This document shows, in pieces, positions 43,889 through 53,369 of a stretch of 64,000 nucleotides of DNA. The DNA is from Clostridia bacterium (GTDB lineage Bacteria > Bacillota > Clostridia > Christensenellales > Borkfalkiaceae), in NCBI GenBank assembly GCA_017626495.1, contig JAGAIP010000003.1, positions 124,001-188,000 on the forward strand. Reading direction: 5' to 3'. The stretch's first letter is position 1. The number at the start of each line of letters is the position of its first letter. The notes beneath the pieces were generated by a model. It was given only the letters and a program-made list of their open reading frames with translations. It had not been told where the DNA came from and made no database searches. Made by a program: the position numbers and the translations under genes.

Positions 43889-45607
43889 TTACTTTACGGA
43901 CGCGAGAAGATCGGCAACCGCAGCCTTCATCTCTTCGAGACCCTGTTTTGCGGCAGCTTCGTCCTTTGCCTTGACGGAGTAATAAACTTTGAGCTTGGGT
44001 TCCGTGCCCGAAGGACGAACGCAGATGAACGATCCGTTCGCAAGCTCGTAATAGACGCAGTTGCACTTGGGAATGCCGAGCTTCGTCTTTTCTCCCGTCT
44101 TGACGTCGGTGCGGACGTCTGCGGAATAATCGCGAACGCCTACGACTTCAAATCCCGCGAAGGAAGAAACGGTCTTTGTCTTTAACGCGTCTACAACCGC
44201 GTTCATCTCCTTCATGGCGTTGAGACCGGAGTACTGCGTGGAGACGTTGACGTCGAGCACATAGCCGTACTTCGCATAGATCTCCTGCAATCTTCCGTAT
44301 ACCGATTTACCGATATAGGTGTAGTAGCATACCATTTCGGCGCAGAGCATGGACGCGACGACTGCGTCCTTGTCTCTCGCGTGCGTACCGCGGAGATAAC
44401 CGCAGGACTCTTCGAAACCGAACACATAAGTATGCTTGTTGTTCGCTTCCCATTCCTTGATCTTTTCGCCGATGAATTTGAATCCGACGGGCGTCTCGTA
44501 GAGCGCAACGCCGTAATCGTCGCAGAGCGCCTTTGCCATACCCGTGGTAACGAAAGACTTTACCACAGCGGCGTTTGCAGGGAGAACGTTGTCCTCCTTC
44601 AAACGGGTGAGGATATAATCGAGCAGGAGGATTCCCACCTGGTTTCCGGAAAGCGCGGTAAACTCGCCCTTATCGTCTTTGATCGCAACGCCGAGACGGT
44701 CGGAATCGGGGTCTGTACCGAACACGACGTCCGCTTGAATCTTGTTTGCGAGCGCGATACCCATGGAGAGCGTCTCTTTGTATTCGGGGTTGGGAACCTT
44801 AACGGTAGAGAATTCGGTATCCTGCGTGGTCTGTTCTTCCACGACGGTCACGTTGATGCCGAGCTTTTTGAGAATGGTCATGACGGGGACGTAACCGGAA
44901 CCATGCACGGGCGTATAGACGAGTTTCAAATCCTTTCCGCACTTTTCCACCGCCTCTTTGGAAAGGGTGAGTTTGGAAAGTTCCTCGATATAATCCGCGT
45001 CGAGTTTTTCGGATACGGGCAAAATGAGAGGAGAGCCCTCTTCCCCTTCGACGGAGAGATAATCCTTAATCTCGTTGATAAACCCGACGACGACCGCCGT
45101 TGCTTCGGGAGACATCTGCGCGCCGTCCTCACCGTACACCTTGTAACCGTTGTACTCCTTCGGATTGTGCGATGCGGTGATCATGATGCCTGCAATCGTA
45201 TGTAAATAACGGACGGCATAGGAAAGCATGGGAACGGGATGTACGTCATCGAAGAGGTATGCTTTGATTCCGTTCTTTGCGAGAACCTCGGCGGAGACTT
45301 TTGCAAAGAGCTTGGAATTTCTTCTCGTATCGTAAGAGATCACGACGCCTCTTTCCTGTTCTTCCTTGGAAAGCGTCTTGATGTACATGGAAAGCCCCTG
45401 CGTTGCGCGCATAACGGTATAGATGTTCATCATGTTCATACCGTATCCGATGATGCCTCTCATGCCGGCAGTACCGAATTCAAGCTCTCCGCCGAAACGG
45501 TATTCCTGTGCTTTTTCATCCGTAGCAATGCGTTCGAGTTCCGCCTTGCCTTCGGGGCAAAGCCTTGCGTCGTTCAACCACGCTGCATAATTTGCTTTGT
45601 AATCCAT
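43889..45607 (-). CDS. pgcA: Alpha-phosphoglucomutase / phosphomannomutase
   Basis: 572 aa of the alpha-D-phosphohexomutase superfamily. The phosphoserine loop is TASHNPKEYNG, the metal loop DPDSDRLGVA, the sugar-binding loop GFEESCGYL, and the C-terminal phosphate-binding loop RPSGTEPKLK. N-terminal FGTAGMRG is typical of the PgcA/YhxB type that interconverts glucose-1-P and glucose-6-P. GGAGG is the RBS. Monocistronic or at the end of the upstream membrane-protein operon. Confidence 0.94.
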   Translation of the reverse strand: MDYKANYAAWLNDARLCPEGKAELERIATDEKAQEYRFGGELEFGTAGMRGIIGYGMNMMNIYTVMRATQGLSMYIKTLSKEEQERGVVISYDTRRNSKLFAKVSAEVLAKNGIKAYLFDDVHPVPMLSYAVRYLHTIAGIMITASHNPKEYNGYKVYGEDGAQMSPEATAVVVGFINEIKDYLSVEGEEGSPLILPVSEKLDADYIEELSKLTLSKEAVEKCGKDLKLVYTPVHGSGYVPVMTILKKLGINVTVVEEQTTQDTEFSTVKVPNPEYKETLSMGIALANKIQADVVFGTDPDSDRLGVAIKDDKGEFTALSGNQVGILLLDYILTRLKEDNVLPANAAVVKSFVTTGMAKALCDDYGVALYETPVGFKFIGEKIKEWEANNKHTYVFGFEESCGYLRGTHARDKDAVVASMLCAEMVCYYTYIGKSVYGRLQEIYAKYGYVLDVNVSTQYSGLNAMKEMNAVVDALKTKTVSSFAGFEVVGVRDYSADVRTDVKTGEKTKLGIPKCNCVYYELANGSFICVRPSGTEPKLKVYYSVKAKDEAAAKQGLEEMKAAVADLLASVK

Positions 45608-45643
45608 CGTATTCCTCCAATATAATACTCTATGAGAACAAGA

Positions 45644-46633
45644 CTATCTCGTCTTGGTCTTATCATACATTTCGTTGTTCTCGAAGAACTTTTCCGTCTC
45701 GCCGAGATCGTCGTTGAGCACGATCGTATCGTATGTAATGAAATATTTCCTACCCGTCGAGGTGTAATAATTTACGAAGCGGATGGAAAGGAGCCAGATC
45801 ATACTCAAAGGGAGCGTGAGAAGAAGTCCGCTGCCGAGCGTTGCAAGCCCCGTCATGACGTTTACGATGACCACCGCATAGACGTAGACCAGATAGCAGG
45901 CATAGCTTCTGCCGAACTTGTATTTTCTTCTCGCAAAGATATATTTCAGCGAATCCTTGATCTTCATTTTTCCCTCGATCATGCAGGGCATGAGATCGGA
46001 CGTAAACGCAAGTTTAAGCGCCTGTACGCAGAACACCGTCGTAATGGTGAAAAAGAGCGCGACGAATCCGGGCAGGAAAGAAAGGACGAAGAAAAAGACG
46101 AAATAACAAACCGCAATCGTAACGAGATCGAGCAAGGTCGAAATGGGAACGTAGAGCACGAAGAATTTAGCCGCGGGTCCGATGTTTCTGACCAATGCGG
46201 GGATGAAATTGATTTCCGCGTAACTGCTCATCTTGGTATTGATCATATCGCCGACGACAAACTCACCGATTCCTTTCAAAAACCCGAACGCGAGGATCAC
46301 GAGGAACGTTCCCGCAATGACGAGACCGATGGAAACGGAATTTGCGTCGGTATACGCGGCGAACGCCGCGCCGAGCGCGGCAAGTCCTTCGATCACCTTA
46401 CCTTCCGCGCCCTCGTTTGAGAGGAACACGCCGATAATCGCGCCGCCGAGATCTTTGAGCCGATCCATGACTTCGCTCTCCCAAAGTCCGTTAAAAAAGG
46501 ACGAGATATTCGGAGCCAGCACCGCAAGATAAATTGCCCCGAGGAAGAGAAAAACGGCAAGATAGTATAAAAGGAGCTTGAACACCTTGCCGAAATTATT
46601 GATCATGATTTGAAATGCATTGCGAAAGATCAT
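45644..46633 (-). CDS. Polytopic membrane protein, unknown (second of a pair)
   Basis: 329 aa with about six hydrophobic segments, an N-terminal amphipathic stretch MIFRNAFQIMINNFGKVFKLL, and a polar C-terminal tail of about 50 residues. No transporter or enzyme signature seen. It overlaps the preceding membrane-protein gene by ATGA. The similar opening (NAFQ..INN.GK / AETLKYMFKNLLY) and size suggest the two form a complex. Confidence 0.6.
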   Translation of the reverse strand: MIFRNAFQIMINNFGKVFKLLLYYLAVFLFLGAIYLAVLAPNISSFFNGLWESEVMDRLKDLGGAIIGVFLSNEGAEGKVIEGLAALGAAFAAYTDANSVSIGLVIAGTFLVILAFGFLKGIGEFVVGDMINTKMSSYAEINFIPALVRNIGPAAKFFVLYVPISTLLDLVTIAVCYFVFFFVLSFLPGFVALFFTITTVFCVQALKLAFTSDLMPCMIEGKMKIKDSLKYIFARRKYKFGRSYACYLVYVYAVVIVNVMTGLATLGSGLLLTLPLSMIWLLSIRFVNYYTSTGRKYFITYDTIVLNDDLGETEKFFENNEMYDKTKTR

Positions 46634-47466
46634 AAATTTCTCCTCTTATAAACAGGTTTGAGATCTTCCCTCTCCATCTCCGCGTCCGTGAAGTAAGCGA
46701 CCTCCATCAGCGTGCAGAAGAAGAGAACGTAGAACAGATAGACGAAGAAGACGACGGGCGCGAGCGCAGGCGTTCCGCCGATCACGCAGAGACACAGAAT
46801 CGAAGTGCCGATCAGCACGGGCAGAAAAAGCGGAAGATACAATCTTCTCTTTCTCGTTTCGGACAGGTGCGCCGAGTATGTAAGCGATTCGAACACGTTG
46901 AATCCCGTAATGAGCTGGCAGGGAATCCACAAAACGAGTTTTGCCAGAATGCTGACGAGCAAATAAACGGCAAGTGCAAGCACGATGATAAAGAAGATAT
47001 AGGCGGCGACGACGGAGCGGATAAACAGTTTCAGAATGCTAAATAGCGCAAGCGCCGTGAGCGCCGTCCAGATCTCGTAGATTGCAATGCCGACGAACGC
47101 AACGAAGATGGTTGTGAGAATGTTATCGTTGAGTTTGGAAAATACGCCGTTGAGCGTCCTCTTACCGATACGCATATGCTTTTCGATCAGCGCAAGCAGC
47201 GTCGCCACCATGATGCAGATCACGAAAAATCCGAATACGGAAAGGAGCGTGCCATACCAGGTAGAGACGTTCAAAAGAGAAAAAAAGCGGAACAAATCGA
47301 GATATTCGAGTTCAAGCAGTTTCCCCGTAAAGAACTTCGTAACGACGAGCTTAAAATGCGCATAATCAAACGCCCCCACGTACACAAGACCCGGAAGGAT
47401 ACCCATCGGCAAAATATAGAGCAAATTCTTGAACATGTATTTCAATGTTTCCGCAAAGTATTTCAT
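46630..47466 (-). CDS. Polytopic membrane protein, unknown (first of a pair)
   Basis: 278 aa with about six hydrophobic segments and a basic C-terminal tail (KPVYKRRNL). Family not recognised. The ATG at 47466 follows a -10 by 7 nt with no SD, so its transcript is predicted to be leaderless; the second gene is coupled to it by ATGA. Confidence 0.6.
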   Translation of the reverse strand: MKYFAETLKYMFKNLLYILPMGILPGLVYVGAFDYAHFKLVVTKFFTGKLLELEYLDLFRFFSLLNVSTWYGTLLSVFGFFVICIMVATLLALIEKHMRIGKRTLNGVFSKLNDNILTTIFVAFVGIAIYEIWTALTALALFSILKLFIRSVVAAYIFFIIVLALAVYLLVSILAKLVLWIPCQLITGFNVFESLTYSAHLSETRKRRLYLPLFLPVLIGTSILCLCVIGGTPALAPVVFFVYLFYVLFFCTLMEVAYFTDAEMEREDLKPVYKRRNL

Positions 47467-47473
47467 ACTTTGG

Positions 47474-47502
47474 ATTATACTATATTTTTCTCTTAAAGTA
47501 AA
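47474..47502 (-). promoter_or_regulatory. Promoter giving a leaderless transcript of the membrane-protein pair
   Basis: Minus strand TTTACT (47497-47502), 17 bp, TATAAT (47474-47479), then CCAAAGT and the ATG. Confidence 0.7.
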
Positions 47503-47523
47503 GAGTTTTTCAAAAATTTCCGT

Positions 47524-48015
47524 CTACACACTTACACTGTATTGTTCGAGAATGGCATACAGCGCGGCGTAATAATCTTCGAGGTATTTTTTTGCGATCG
47601 CGTCGCCTGCGTACGTTCTCATGCGCAGTTCGGGATCTTCGATCGACAGATAGTACTCCTTGACGATTTCCACCCTCGCGACCAAGGAAAGATTGTAATC
47701 GACGAGATAAGGCGCCTCTTCGGCGGAGGGATAATCCGACACGTCGGAAGAATTTGCGATATTGAAAACGGTCTTTTCCCTCAGCTCCTCCAACTTCGCC
47801 TCGTATTCCGCGGTCAATTCCTCGCATAGCCGTTCGTAAACGGACGAACGCGCCATGTTGTTTGCCAAAAGAAGAATTTTAGCGGATTGTTTATCCTTTT
47901 CGAGTTGCAATTCCATATTGTCTTTCTGCGTCTGCGCCGCGCGCAGAATGAGGATCTGTTTGAGCGTAAGGGCGGCAAACTCTTCCTCCGTCAGTTCCAC
48001 AATATCAATTTTCAA
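47524..48015 (-). CDS. Last gene of the phage head module, unknown helical protein
   Basis: 163 aa, mostly helical and acidic, with a coiled-coil-like stretch around residues 28-85 (QTQKDNMELQLEKDKQSAK). It overlaps the preceding hub gene by 11 bp. In P22-like phages the gene after the hub encodes the tail needle, but the similarity here is only of position. No other clue. Confidence 0.5.
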   Translation of the reverse strand: MKIDIVELTEEEFAALTLKQILILRAAQTQKDNMELQLEKDKQSAKILLLANNMARSSVYERLCEELTAEYEAKLEELREKTVFNIANSSDVSDYPSAEEAPYLVDYNLSLVARVEIVKEYYLSIEDPELRMRTYAGDAIAKKYLEDYYAALYAILEQYSVSV

Positions 48016-49246
48016 GGAATTTCACCTCCATCTTGTCAATTCCGACGATACCGTGCGCAAGAATGCGCAGAGAAAATTCCGAACCGTGCAGGGACGGTCT
48101 GACAAGCGCAGGCAGTTGCACCGTCTTTTCCCTCGTACCGAACGCAGAGGAGATGCGCAGGGAAACTTCCCCTTTGCCGAAAAGATAAATTCGCCTCACC
48201 CTCTTTTTCTTAGCTGAACTAAGCGGAATCAGCTCCGCGCTCCAAACCCGTTCCACGGGTTCTTCCTCCTCGTCCGACAGCGTCAGCCATCTCCCTTCGG
48301 AGAGGAACGAACGGGCGGACAGACAAGTTACGTCGATGCGGAAGAAGGAATGCGTTCCGTCCTGACGGTATACAAAGAGAACGTTCTCTCCGCCGAGCGT
48401 TCCCCTCGCAAGATACCGTTTCCCGTCGAACGCCGCTTCCTGCACGGCGAACTCCGTTTCAAGAAGAAGCGAGCAGTCCGCCCCGTCGTAACGGTACAGA
48501 TTCCCTTCCGAGAAAAACAGCATTCCGTCCGCAAAGGGAACCACGCTTTCCCCGACGATCTGTTTGCACGGAAGTCCAACGTGTACCGCCTTCATGTTCC
48601 GATTGTCGCCGAACGCGCGAAAGACGGTCACGCCCCGTTCACGCACGAGATAGACGCGTTCCGAAAAGGCGCACATGGAAACGACGTCTCCGTACGGACA
48701 CGGTAATTCCGCCCAGCCTGCGCCCTGCATATCCTCGTTCCAATCGAACGGATTGCACGCGGCGGAAAACCGTAACGTCTCTCCGTCCCATACGTATAGC
48801 CTCTCATAATGGAAGCAGGCAAATTTCGCGTTCACTCCGACGAGCCGTTTCTCGCTCGCCCCTTTGTACCACCAATCGTTCCCACGGTAGAAGAGATACC
48901 CCTCTTCTCCGCTTTCGAGCGTCACCGCGCAGACGGACGGCGCAGCCGAAAAAGACGCCTTTAACGTAAAGCCCGCGCCCGAAAGCGCATACAATCCGCC
49001 GTTTGCGAATGCGACGAGCCCGTTCGCGTCATAACAGCGTTCTGCCCGCGAAAGGGTAAACGCCGTCGTCTTCTTCATTCCTTCCGCCGAAGAGAACCGT
49101 CCGTCTTTTTCCCGAAACCCGAAACAGGTATCTGGACAGAGAACTCCCTGCTCCCGTTTCCCGTATACGGTAGGCGCAAGCTTATAGACCTCGCTCTTCG
49201 TCGCGCCTGTCTGCGCTTTCATGGGCGTGTAATCTCTCAGCACCAT
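48005..49246 (-). CDS. Phage beta-propeller tail-hub / head-stabilisation-like protein
   Basis: 413 aa, nearly all beta, with repeating blade-like units such as LVAFANGGLYALSG, YEGYLFYRGNDWWYKG-type and SERVYLVRERGVTVFRAFGD, GMLFFSEGNLYRYDG. It resembles P22 gp10-type hub/stabilisation proteins, which close the portal channel. Start at 49246 (MVLRDYTPMKAQTG) overlaps the adaptor gene by 10 bp. The call rests on fold impression and gene order. Confidence 0.5.
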   Translation of the reverse strand: MVLRDYTPMKAQTGATKSEVYKLAPTVYGKREQGVLCPDTCFGFREKDGRFSSAEGMKKTTAFTLSRAERCYDANGLVAFANGGLYALSGAGFTLKASFSAAPSVCAVTLESGEEGYLFYRGNDWWYKGASEKRLVGVNAKFACFHYERLYVWDGETLRFSAACNPFDWNEDMQGAGWAELPCPYGDVVSMCAFSERVYLVRERGVTVFRAFGDNRNMKAVHVGLPCKQIVGESVVPFADGMLFFSEGNLYRYDGADCSLLLETEFAVQEAAFDGKRYLARGTLGGENVLFVYRQDGTHSFFRIDVTCLSARSFLSEGRWLTLSDEEEEPVERVWSAELIPLSSAKKKRVRRIYLFGKGEVSLRISSAFGTREKTVQLPALVRPSLHGSEFSLRILAHGIVGIDKMEVKFLEN

Positions 49247-49788
49247 TGTCTCGCCCCCATTCTCTTTTTCGGAGAGACAGAACATACGGCGGACATTCCC
49301 TTCTTGTATTTTTCGTCAAAGAGCGCGGCCTCTTCCCTCATACCGCTAATGAGACAATAAAACTCTGCCACGGCGTATGCGGCGACGGATCTCGGAACCC
49401 TCTTCAAAAATTCGCACTCGTCCTCTATCTTCTTTTGAGACGGAAGATGAGAATATACGACGTCCACGTTCTCCGCTTTCGTCTCGATACGGTCGGGATA
49501 GAGCACGAACGGCACGCCGATTCCGTTCACTTCCACGCGCAGGACGTCCACAACGGGTTTGGACAGAGCGGAATAGAGAATGATTCCGTCCTCCGTCCAT
49601 ACTTTCTCCTTTGCGGTGAGCGCGAGAAAATGGATGGCAATATCCTCTTCCGCCATGCGGAAACACTCCATGAAATCGGAAATTTCCTTTTCGCACGCGG
49701 GATCGTAGAGATCCTCGTCCAAATAATTTGCGAGATCTTCTCTCTCCGTCAGCAACATCGCGGTTTTGATTACGTCAATCACTTTCAT
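49237..49788 (-). CDS. Phage head-tail adaptor-like protein
   Basis: 183 aa, helical N-terminal half (MKVIDVIKTAMLLTEREDLANYL), ending in a basic tail. Its position directly after the capsid gene and before the hub fits an adaptor (P22 gp4-like) protein. AGGAGG at 49794-49799 fixes the start at 49788, far inside a longer open frame. Confidence 0.5.
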   Translation of the reverse strand: MKVIDVIKTAMLLTEREDLANYLDEDLYDPACEKEISDFMECFRMAEEDIAIHFLALTAKEKVWTEDGIILYSALSKPVVDVLRVEVNGIGVPFVLYPDRIETKAENVDVVYSHLPSQKKIEDECEFLKRVPRSVAAYAVAEFYCLISGMREEAALFDEKYKKGMSAVCSVSPKKRMGARQWC

Positions 49789-49807
49789 ATTTGACCTCCT
49801 TATCAAA

Positions 49808-49831
49808 GAATGCCACATTTCTGTGGCATTC
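49808..49831 (-). terminator. Hairpin between capsid and adaptor genes
   Basis: 9-bp perfect stem GAATGCCAC / GTGGCATTC, 6-nt loop. The following minus-strand sequence TTTGATAAGGAGG has a weak T run, so it may be a partial terminator or an mRNA stabiliser that sets high capsid expression. Confidence 0.5.
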
Positions 49832-49838
49832 GAATGGA

Positions 49839-51011
49839 TTAAGACTCGGTAATTCCCTGAATCATGACTTGTCCGCAAGGACGGGAACAAACGAGATCGG
49901 CGTATTTCACGAGCGTTGCCGTATAAGCCGCTTTGCCCGCAATCTGTTTGAGCACTCTTCCGTCCTCGTCCTCGAGCCACTGCCAATCGCAAAGCTGATG
50001 AAGGGCGAAATCCTTGGAATTGAGCAGATACATCGTGCCTTCGGGACAGAATCTGTCCGCAATCACGGGAATGCCGTTGACACTCAACTCGGTGTATCCC
50101 ACTTCGGCGGAAAGCGTATTGAGATACGCTTTGAGTTCGCAGGGGCGAGCCATGAGCGCACGGCGCACGCCGGGACTGCAAAGAATGACGTCCACCTTGC
50201 TTCCGCAGCGCATCTCGACCTCGTCCATGCATTGCTGAATGAAGATATCATCCACAGTCTCTCTTTCTTTCACGACGGGATTGAGCCAGCTGTGTTCCGC
50301 TCTGTTCAGACCGTAAAGCTCCGTGCGTTTCATATCGAAAATCGCTTTGAGCCCCGTCAGTTCGAGACCGTAAGACCCCTGCATGAAGATCAACGTACCT
50401 GCGGGACAGGTAGTAGACGTAATCGCCGTGCCTGAAACGCAGATCGTTTTGCCGTCATAATCGATCTGCGTGATCGTTCTCGCATTCGCTCCTGCGATCT
50501 CCTCTCCATTCGACGTTCTGAAATCGACGATCATGCCCACTTGCAGGTTGGCAACGGAATCGACGGTGATGATTGACGAATTTACGCCCTGAACGATCGC
50601 AAGCATGCCCGTACCGTCTCCGAACAGCATTCTGCCGAAATTAAAGACGGACGAACGGACGACTCCTTCCATCTCCGCATTGAGAAGATCGACGAAAGCT
50701 CCCTCGTTGTTCTGAGACGCGCGAATCGCCTTGTCGGTGATCTCGATCGTGCCGTAAAGGTTCTTCAAAGAGGTCGTAAGCACGGAATAGTTATTTCCTC
50801 CCGATACGGGCAAATTTCCCGTCTCCGTACCTGCGCCGATTCCGCCGTTGACGCCGTTTTTCACCGTCATGCGCACGTCTTTACCGACGATATTTCTCGT
50901 GGACTTTTCGATCATGGCGAGAAACGGATTGACCTTGAAATCGAGAATTTCGTTGAGCGTTCCGAGATAATAAGATTTTAACGCTTGTTCTGCGGTTGCA
51001 ATAGATACCAT
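49839..51011 (-). CDS. Phage major capsid protein (HK97-fold type)
   Basis: 390 aa. An N-terminal helical arm (ATAEQALKSYYLGTLNEIL) is followed by a glycine-rich E-loop-like region (GVNGGIGAGTETGNLPVSGG), then LLNAEMEGVVRSSVFNFGRMLFGDGTG, typical of capsid A/P domains. The size and the portal-scaffold-capsid order support the call. AAAGGAG lies upstream. The gene is intact, without stop or frameshift. Confidence 0.75.
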   Translation of the reverse strand: MVSIATAEQALKSYYLGTLNEILDFKVNPFLAMIEKSTRNIVGKDVRMTVKNGVNGGIGAGTETGNLPVSGGNNYSVLTTSLKNLYGTIEITDKAIRASQNNEGAFVDLLNAEMEGVVRSSVFNFGRMLFGDGTGMLAIVQGVNSSIITVDSVANLQVGMIVDFRTSNGEEIAGANARTITQIDYDGKTICVSGTAITSTTCPAGTLIFMQGSYGLELTGLKAIFDMKRTELYGLNRAEHSWLNPVVKERETVDDIFIQQCMDEVEMRCGSKVDVILCSPGVRRALMARPCELKAYLNTLSAEVGYTELSVNGIPVIADRFCPEGTMYLLNSKDFALHQLCDWQWLEDEDGRVLKQIAGKAAYTATLVKYADLVCSRPCGQVMIQGITES

Positions 51012-51014
51012 AGA

Positions 51015-51347
51015 TTAAACTCCTTTCAAATACTGTAATGCCATAGAACCGGCTTCGCGCACGGTCTTTGGTCTTTTGGGAGAGGCGGCAATCCCCGTTC
51101 CCTCGATGGAAACGAGCGAAGATTTTCCGAGCGCGGACAGGTAATCTTCAATGATTTTGCCTCTCACCTTTTCGTTTGCCTTTGCGGATTCGTACAGAGC
51201 GCCCTCGTCGGGATGAGCCGTCTCTTTGAGCTTTTGCGTACAACGCGTATACTCCGCCTGTAACGCGTGATAACTGTCCAAAAGATCCTGAACGCTCTTG
51301 AACTGTCCCAGATCAGGGGTTTGCTGTGTCTTGTTCTCTTCTTCCAT
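51015..51347 (-). CDS. Putative capsid scaffolding protein
   Basis: 110 aa, charged and helical (FKSVQDLLDSYHALQAEYTRCTQKLKETA), located between portal and capsid genes as scaffolds are. Shorter than most scaffolds. AGGAAA is just upstream. It starts 35 bp inside the 3' end of the portal gene. Confidence 0.55.
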   Translation of the reverse strand: MEEENKTQQTPDLGQFKSVQDLLDSYHALQAEYTRCTQKLKETAHPDEGALYESAKANEKVRGKIIEDYLSALGKSSLVSIEGTGIAASPKRPKTVREAGSMALQYLKGV

Positions 51348-53115
51348 TTTTTTCCTCCAAACGCTTTTTGTGACAAATAATGTGACGCGTCATTTCCGCC
51401 TCTCTTCCTCCGCTGTCGGAGAGCAGGAATCTGACGTGTTCGGCGACGTGTACCTCGTCGTCGTCATACTCGCTGAGGACAAGCGCTCTCTCCCCGAGAT
51501 TCTCTTCCCTCGCCCTGTTTCGCTGTAACGAGGTGAGATCGCTCATGTTTTCGAACGAGCCGCACCCGATCGCGTCGAGAATCCTGTTCTTGCTGTCAAC
51601 GGAAAGTTTTCCCTCTCCGTCCGACAGCAGACCGCGATCCATCAGATCGAGCACGAGATTCTTTCTCGTGGAACCGTTGAGCTCCTCTCCCTCCTCGAAT
51701 ATAATGTCGTCCGCCGTCAGATCGGACGAAGAGAAGTACGCAAGCTTGACCTTTTTTCCCTCTCCCGTCATTCGGACGAGCCTTTTCTCCCCTGCAAATT
51801 GCTTGTACAAACGGAGAATATGCGTTCCGATTTTCTGCATGCACTCGCGAATCTCGCCTGCTGTCTGCGTCAGCTTTGCGTCGTCTCTGTCGATGAGAAG
51901 TTGCAACCCCGTCGCGCTCGTAACGCCCGACGGATAGGCGTAGCTGCCCGAAACGTCGTTCATTCCGCTGATTTTTACGAACTCGTCCGTCAGCCTGTCC
52001 TCTTCCTTTTCGAATTCTTCGGGCACGTCGCCGCAATCGAGGTATTTCGGCGGTTCGCTTCCCTGTCTGTACACGAGAATTTTTCCGGGCGCAAGTCCGT
52101 CCTCGGCAAGTTCGTCCGTGTCCACGCTGCCGTCTTCGACGGTAACGACGCCCAGCGGAAGTCTGTTCAAAAACTCCTGCTTGCGATTTCTGACCGCGTT
52201 GTACGAGCGTTGCAGGGGAATGAGCCTCTCCACCACGCTCGCCCCGAAAAAGCTTCCCGCGATCGGCATACAAACCTGTTTGATGAAGGGATACCCTCTC
52301 CTTCCGTACTCCCCGTTGACGAACGGAAGCGCTCCCTCGTAGAGCAGCGTATCGTCTGCCACGATTTCCAGCTTTCCGTCGGGTTCGTCTCCCGTCGGCA
52401 GGGTGTAGCGTTCCAACAGGAGCACGCAGTCGTGTAGTCCGCAGCTTGCGCGCATACCCGAAACGAGCGGAATCGTTCCGAACTCCGCGCTGTCCTTTCC
52501 GACCAGTTCCACGCCGTACTTTTCCTTTACCGAGCGCACGGAAACCACCCTCGCACGAATCAGACTCGGCTGTTGTTCGATGCTTGCGATGATCGGGGAA
52601 TCGGGATAGAGTTCGAAGGGCGGAATGATTTCCACCTCGATTTCCCCCTCGTAAAGGGGTTTCTTGTCGGCAATGCCGATGACTTTACCCCCTTCGTTGT
52701 TCCAGAACACTCCGTAGAAAGCAGTACCGCACGTTTCGCTCCAAACGGTCGCCTCGTCTACGAGCGCATTCAACCTGATTCGTTCCGTGGCGTTAGACAA
52801 AATATCGTTGCTCAGCATGGCGATTTTCAAATCGCTCTCTTCGTCCGAAAACGCCCTCACTTTGAGCGACGTTCTCATTCTTTTGAGCTTCGACATTCTC
52901 GTTTCCACCATGGGCGCGATGTAATTGAACGCTTTCTTTTTAACGGACAGAACGTCCTCTTCCACCTCTCCCGAGGGCATCACGTCGCAATACTGATTCC
53001 CCGCGACGAAATTCATACCGAGAATCCAACCGCTTTCGGTCTTTCTTCTCTCTTCCCTCCTTCTCTCGAAGTCCTGCGTTACGCTTTCGCAAATCTTCTT
53101 TTCCAGTTCCGTCAT
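51313..53115 (-). CDS. Phage portal protein
   Basis: 600 aa. N-terminal wing (RREERRKTESGWILGMNFVAGNQY..), NYIAPMVETRMSKLKRMRTSL, and PLQRSYNAVRNRKQEFLNRLPLGVV, a stretch characteristic of P22/podoviral portal proteins at the stem helix. The start at 53115 has AGGAGG upstream and overlaps the preceding small gene by ATGA. It would form the dodecameric DNA gate of the capsid. Confidence 0.75.
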   Translation of the reverse strand: MTELEKKICESVTQDFERRREERRKTESGWILGMNFVAGNQYCDVMPSGEVEEDVLSVKKKAFNYIAPMVETRMSKLKRMRTSLKVRAFSDEESDLKIAMLSNDILSNATERIRLNALVDEATVWSETCGTAFYGVFWNNEGGKVIGIADKKPLYEGEIEVEIIPPFELYPDSPIIASIEQQPSLIRARVVSVRSVKEKYGVELVGKDSAEFGTIPLVSGMRASCGLHDCVLLLERYTLPTGDEPDGKLEIVADDTLLYEGALPFVNGEYGRRGYPFIKQVCMPIAGSFFGASVVERLIPLQRSYNAVRNRKQEFLNRLPLGVVTVEDGSVDTDELAEDGLAPGKILVYRQGSEPPKYLDCGDVPEEFEKEEDRLTDEFVKISGMNDVSGSYAYPSGVTSATGLQLLIDRDDAKLTQTAGEIRECMQKIGTHILRLYKQFAGEKRLVRMTGEGKKVKLAYFSSSDLTADDIIFEEGEELNGSTRKNLVLDLMDRGLLSDGEGKLSVDSKNRILDAIGCGSFENMSDLTSLQRNRAREENLGERALVLSEYDDDEVHVAEHVRFLLSDSGGREAEMTRHIICHKKRLEEKNGRREQDTANP

Positions 53116-53369
53116 ACGTCCTCCTTCAAAAGCGAAATCAGCCGTTTTCTCTCCTCTTCCAGCTCCTCGTCGCTCAGCTCGCATCCGCTCTCGCCCTTAT
53201 CTTCGAGCAACATCTGTACGGCTCGCAGATCGGGCGGAATCTCTTTTTTGTTCTTTTTCTTTTTGACGAGCGTCATCTTCCCGTCCTCCATGCTGTACTC
53301 CTCGACCGTTTCGGAAACGGAACAGCCGAGGGCGCATTTTGTAATGGCTTTTTTGAGTTTTTCATTCAT
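53112..53369 (-). CDS. Small phage-module protein, possibly terminase-associated
   Basis: 85 aa: NEKLKKAITKCALGCSVSETVEEY, a lysine-rich turn, then DLRAVQMLLEDKGESG and an acidic tail. The ALGCSVSETVEEY..DG pattern recalls small HTH-type proteins near terminases. It overlaps both the portal (4 bp) and the terminase (8 bp). Confidence 0.5.
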   Translation of the reverse strand: MNEKLKKAITKCALGCSVSETVEEYSMEDGKMTLVKKKKNKKEIPPDLRAVQMLLEDKGESGCELSDEELEEERKRLISLLKEDV

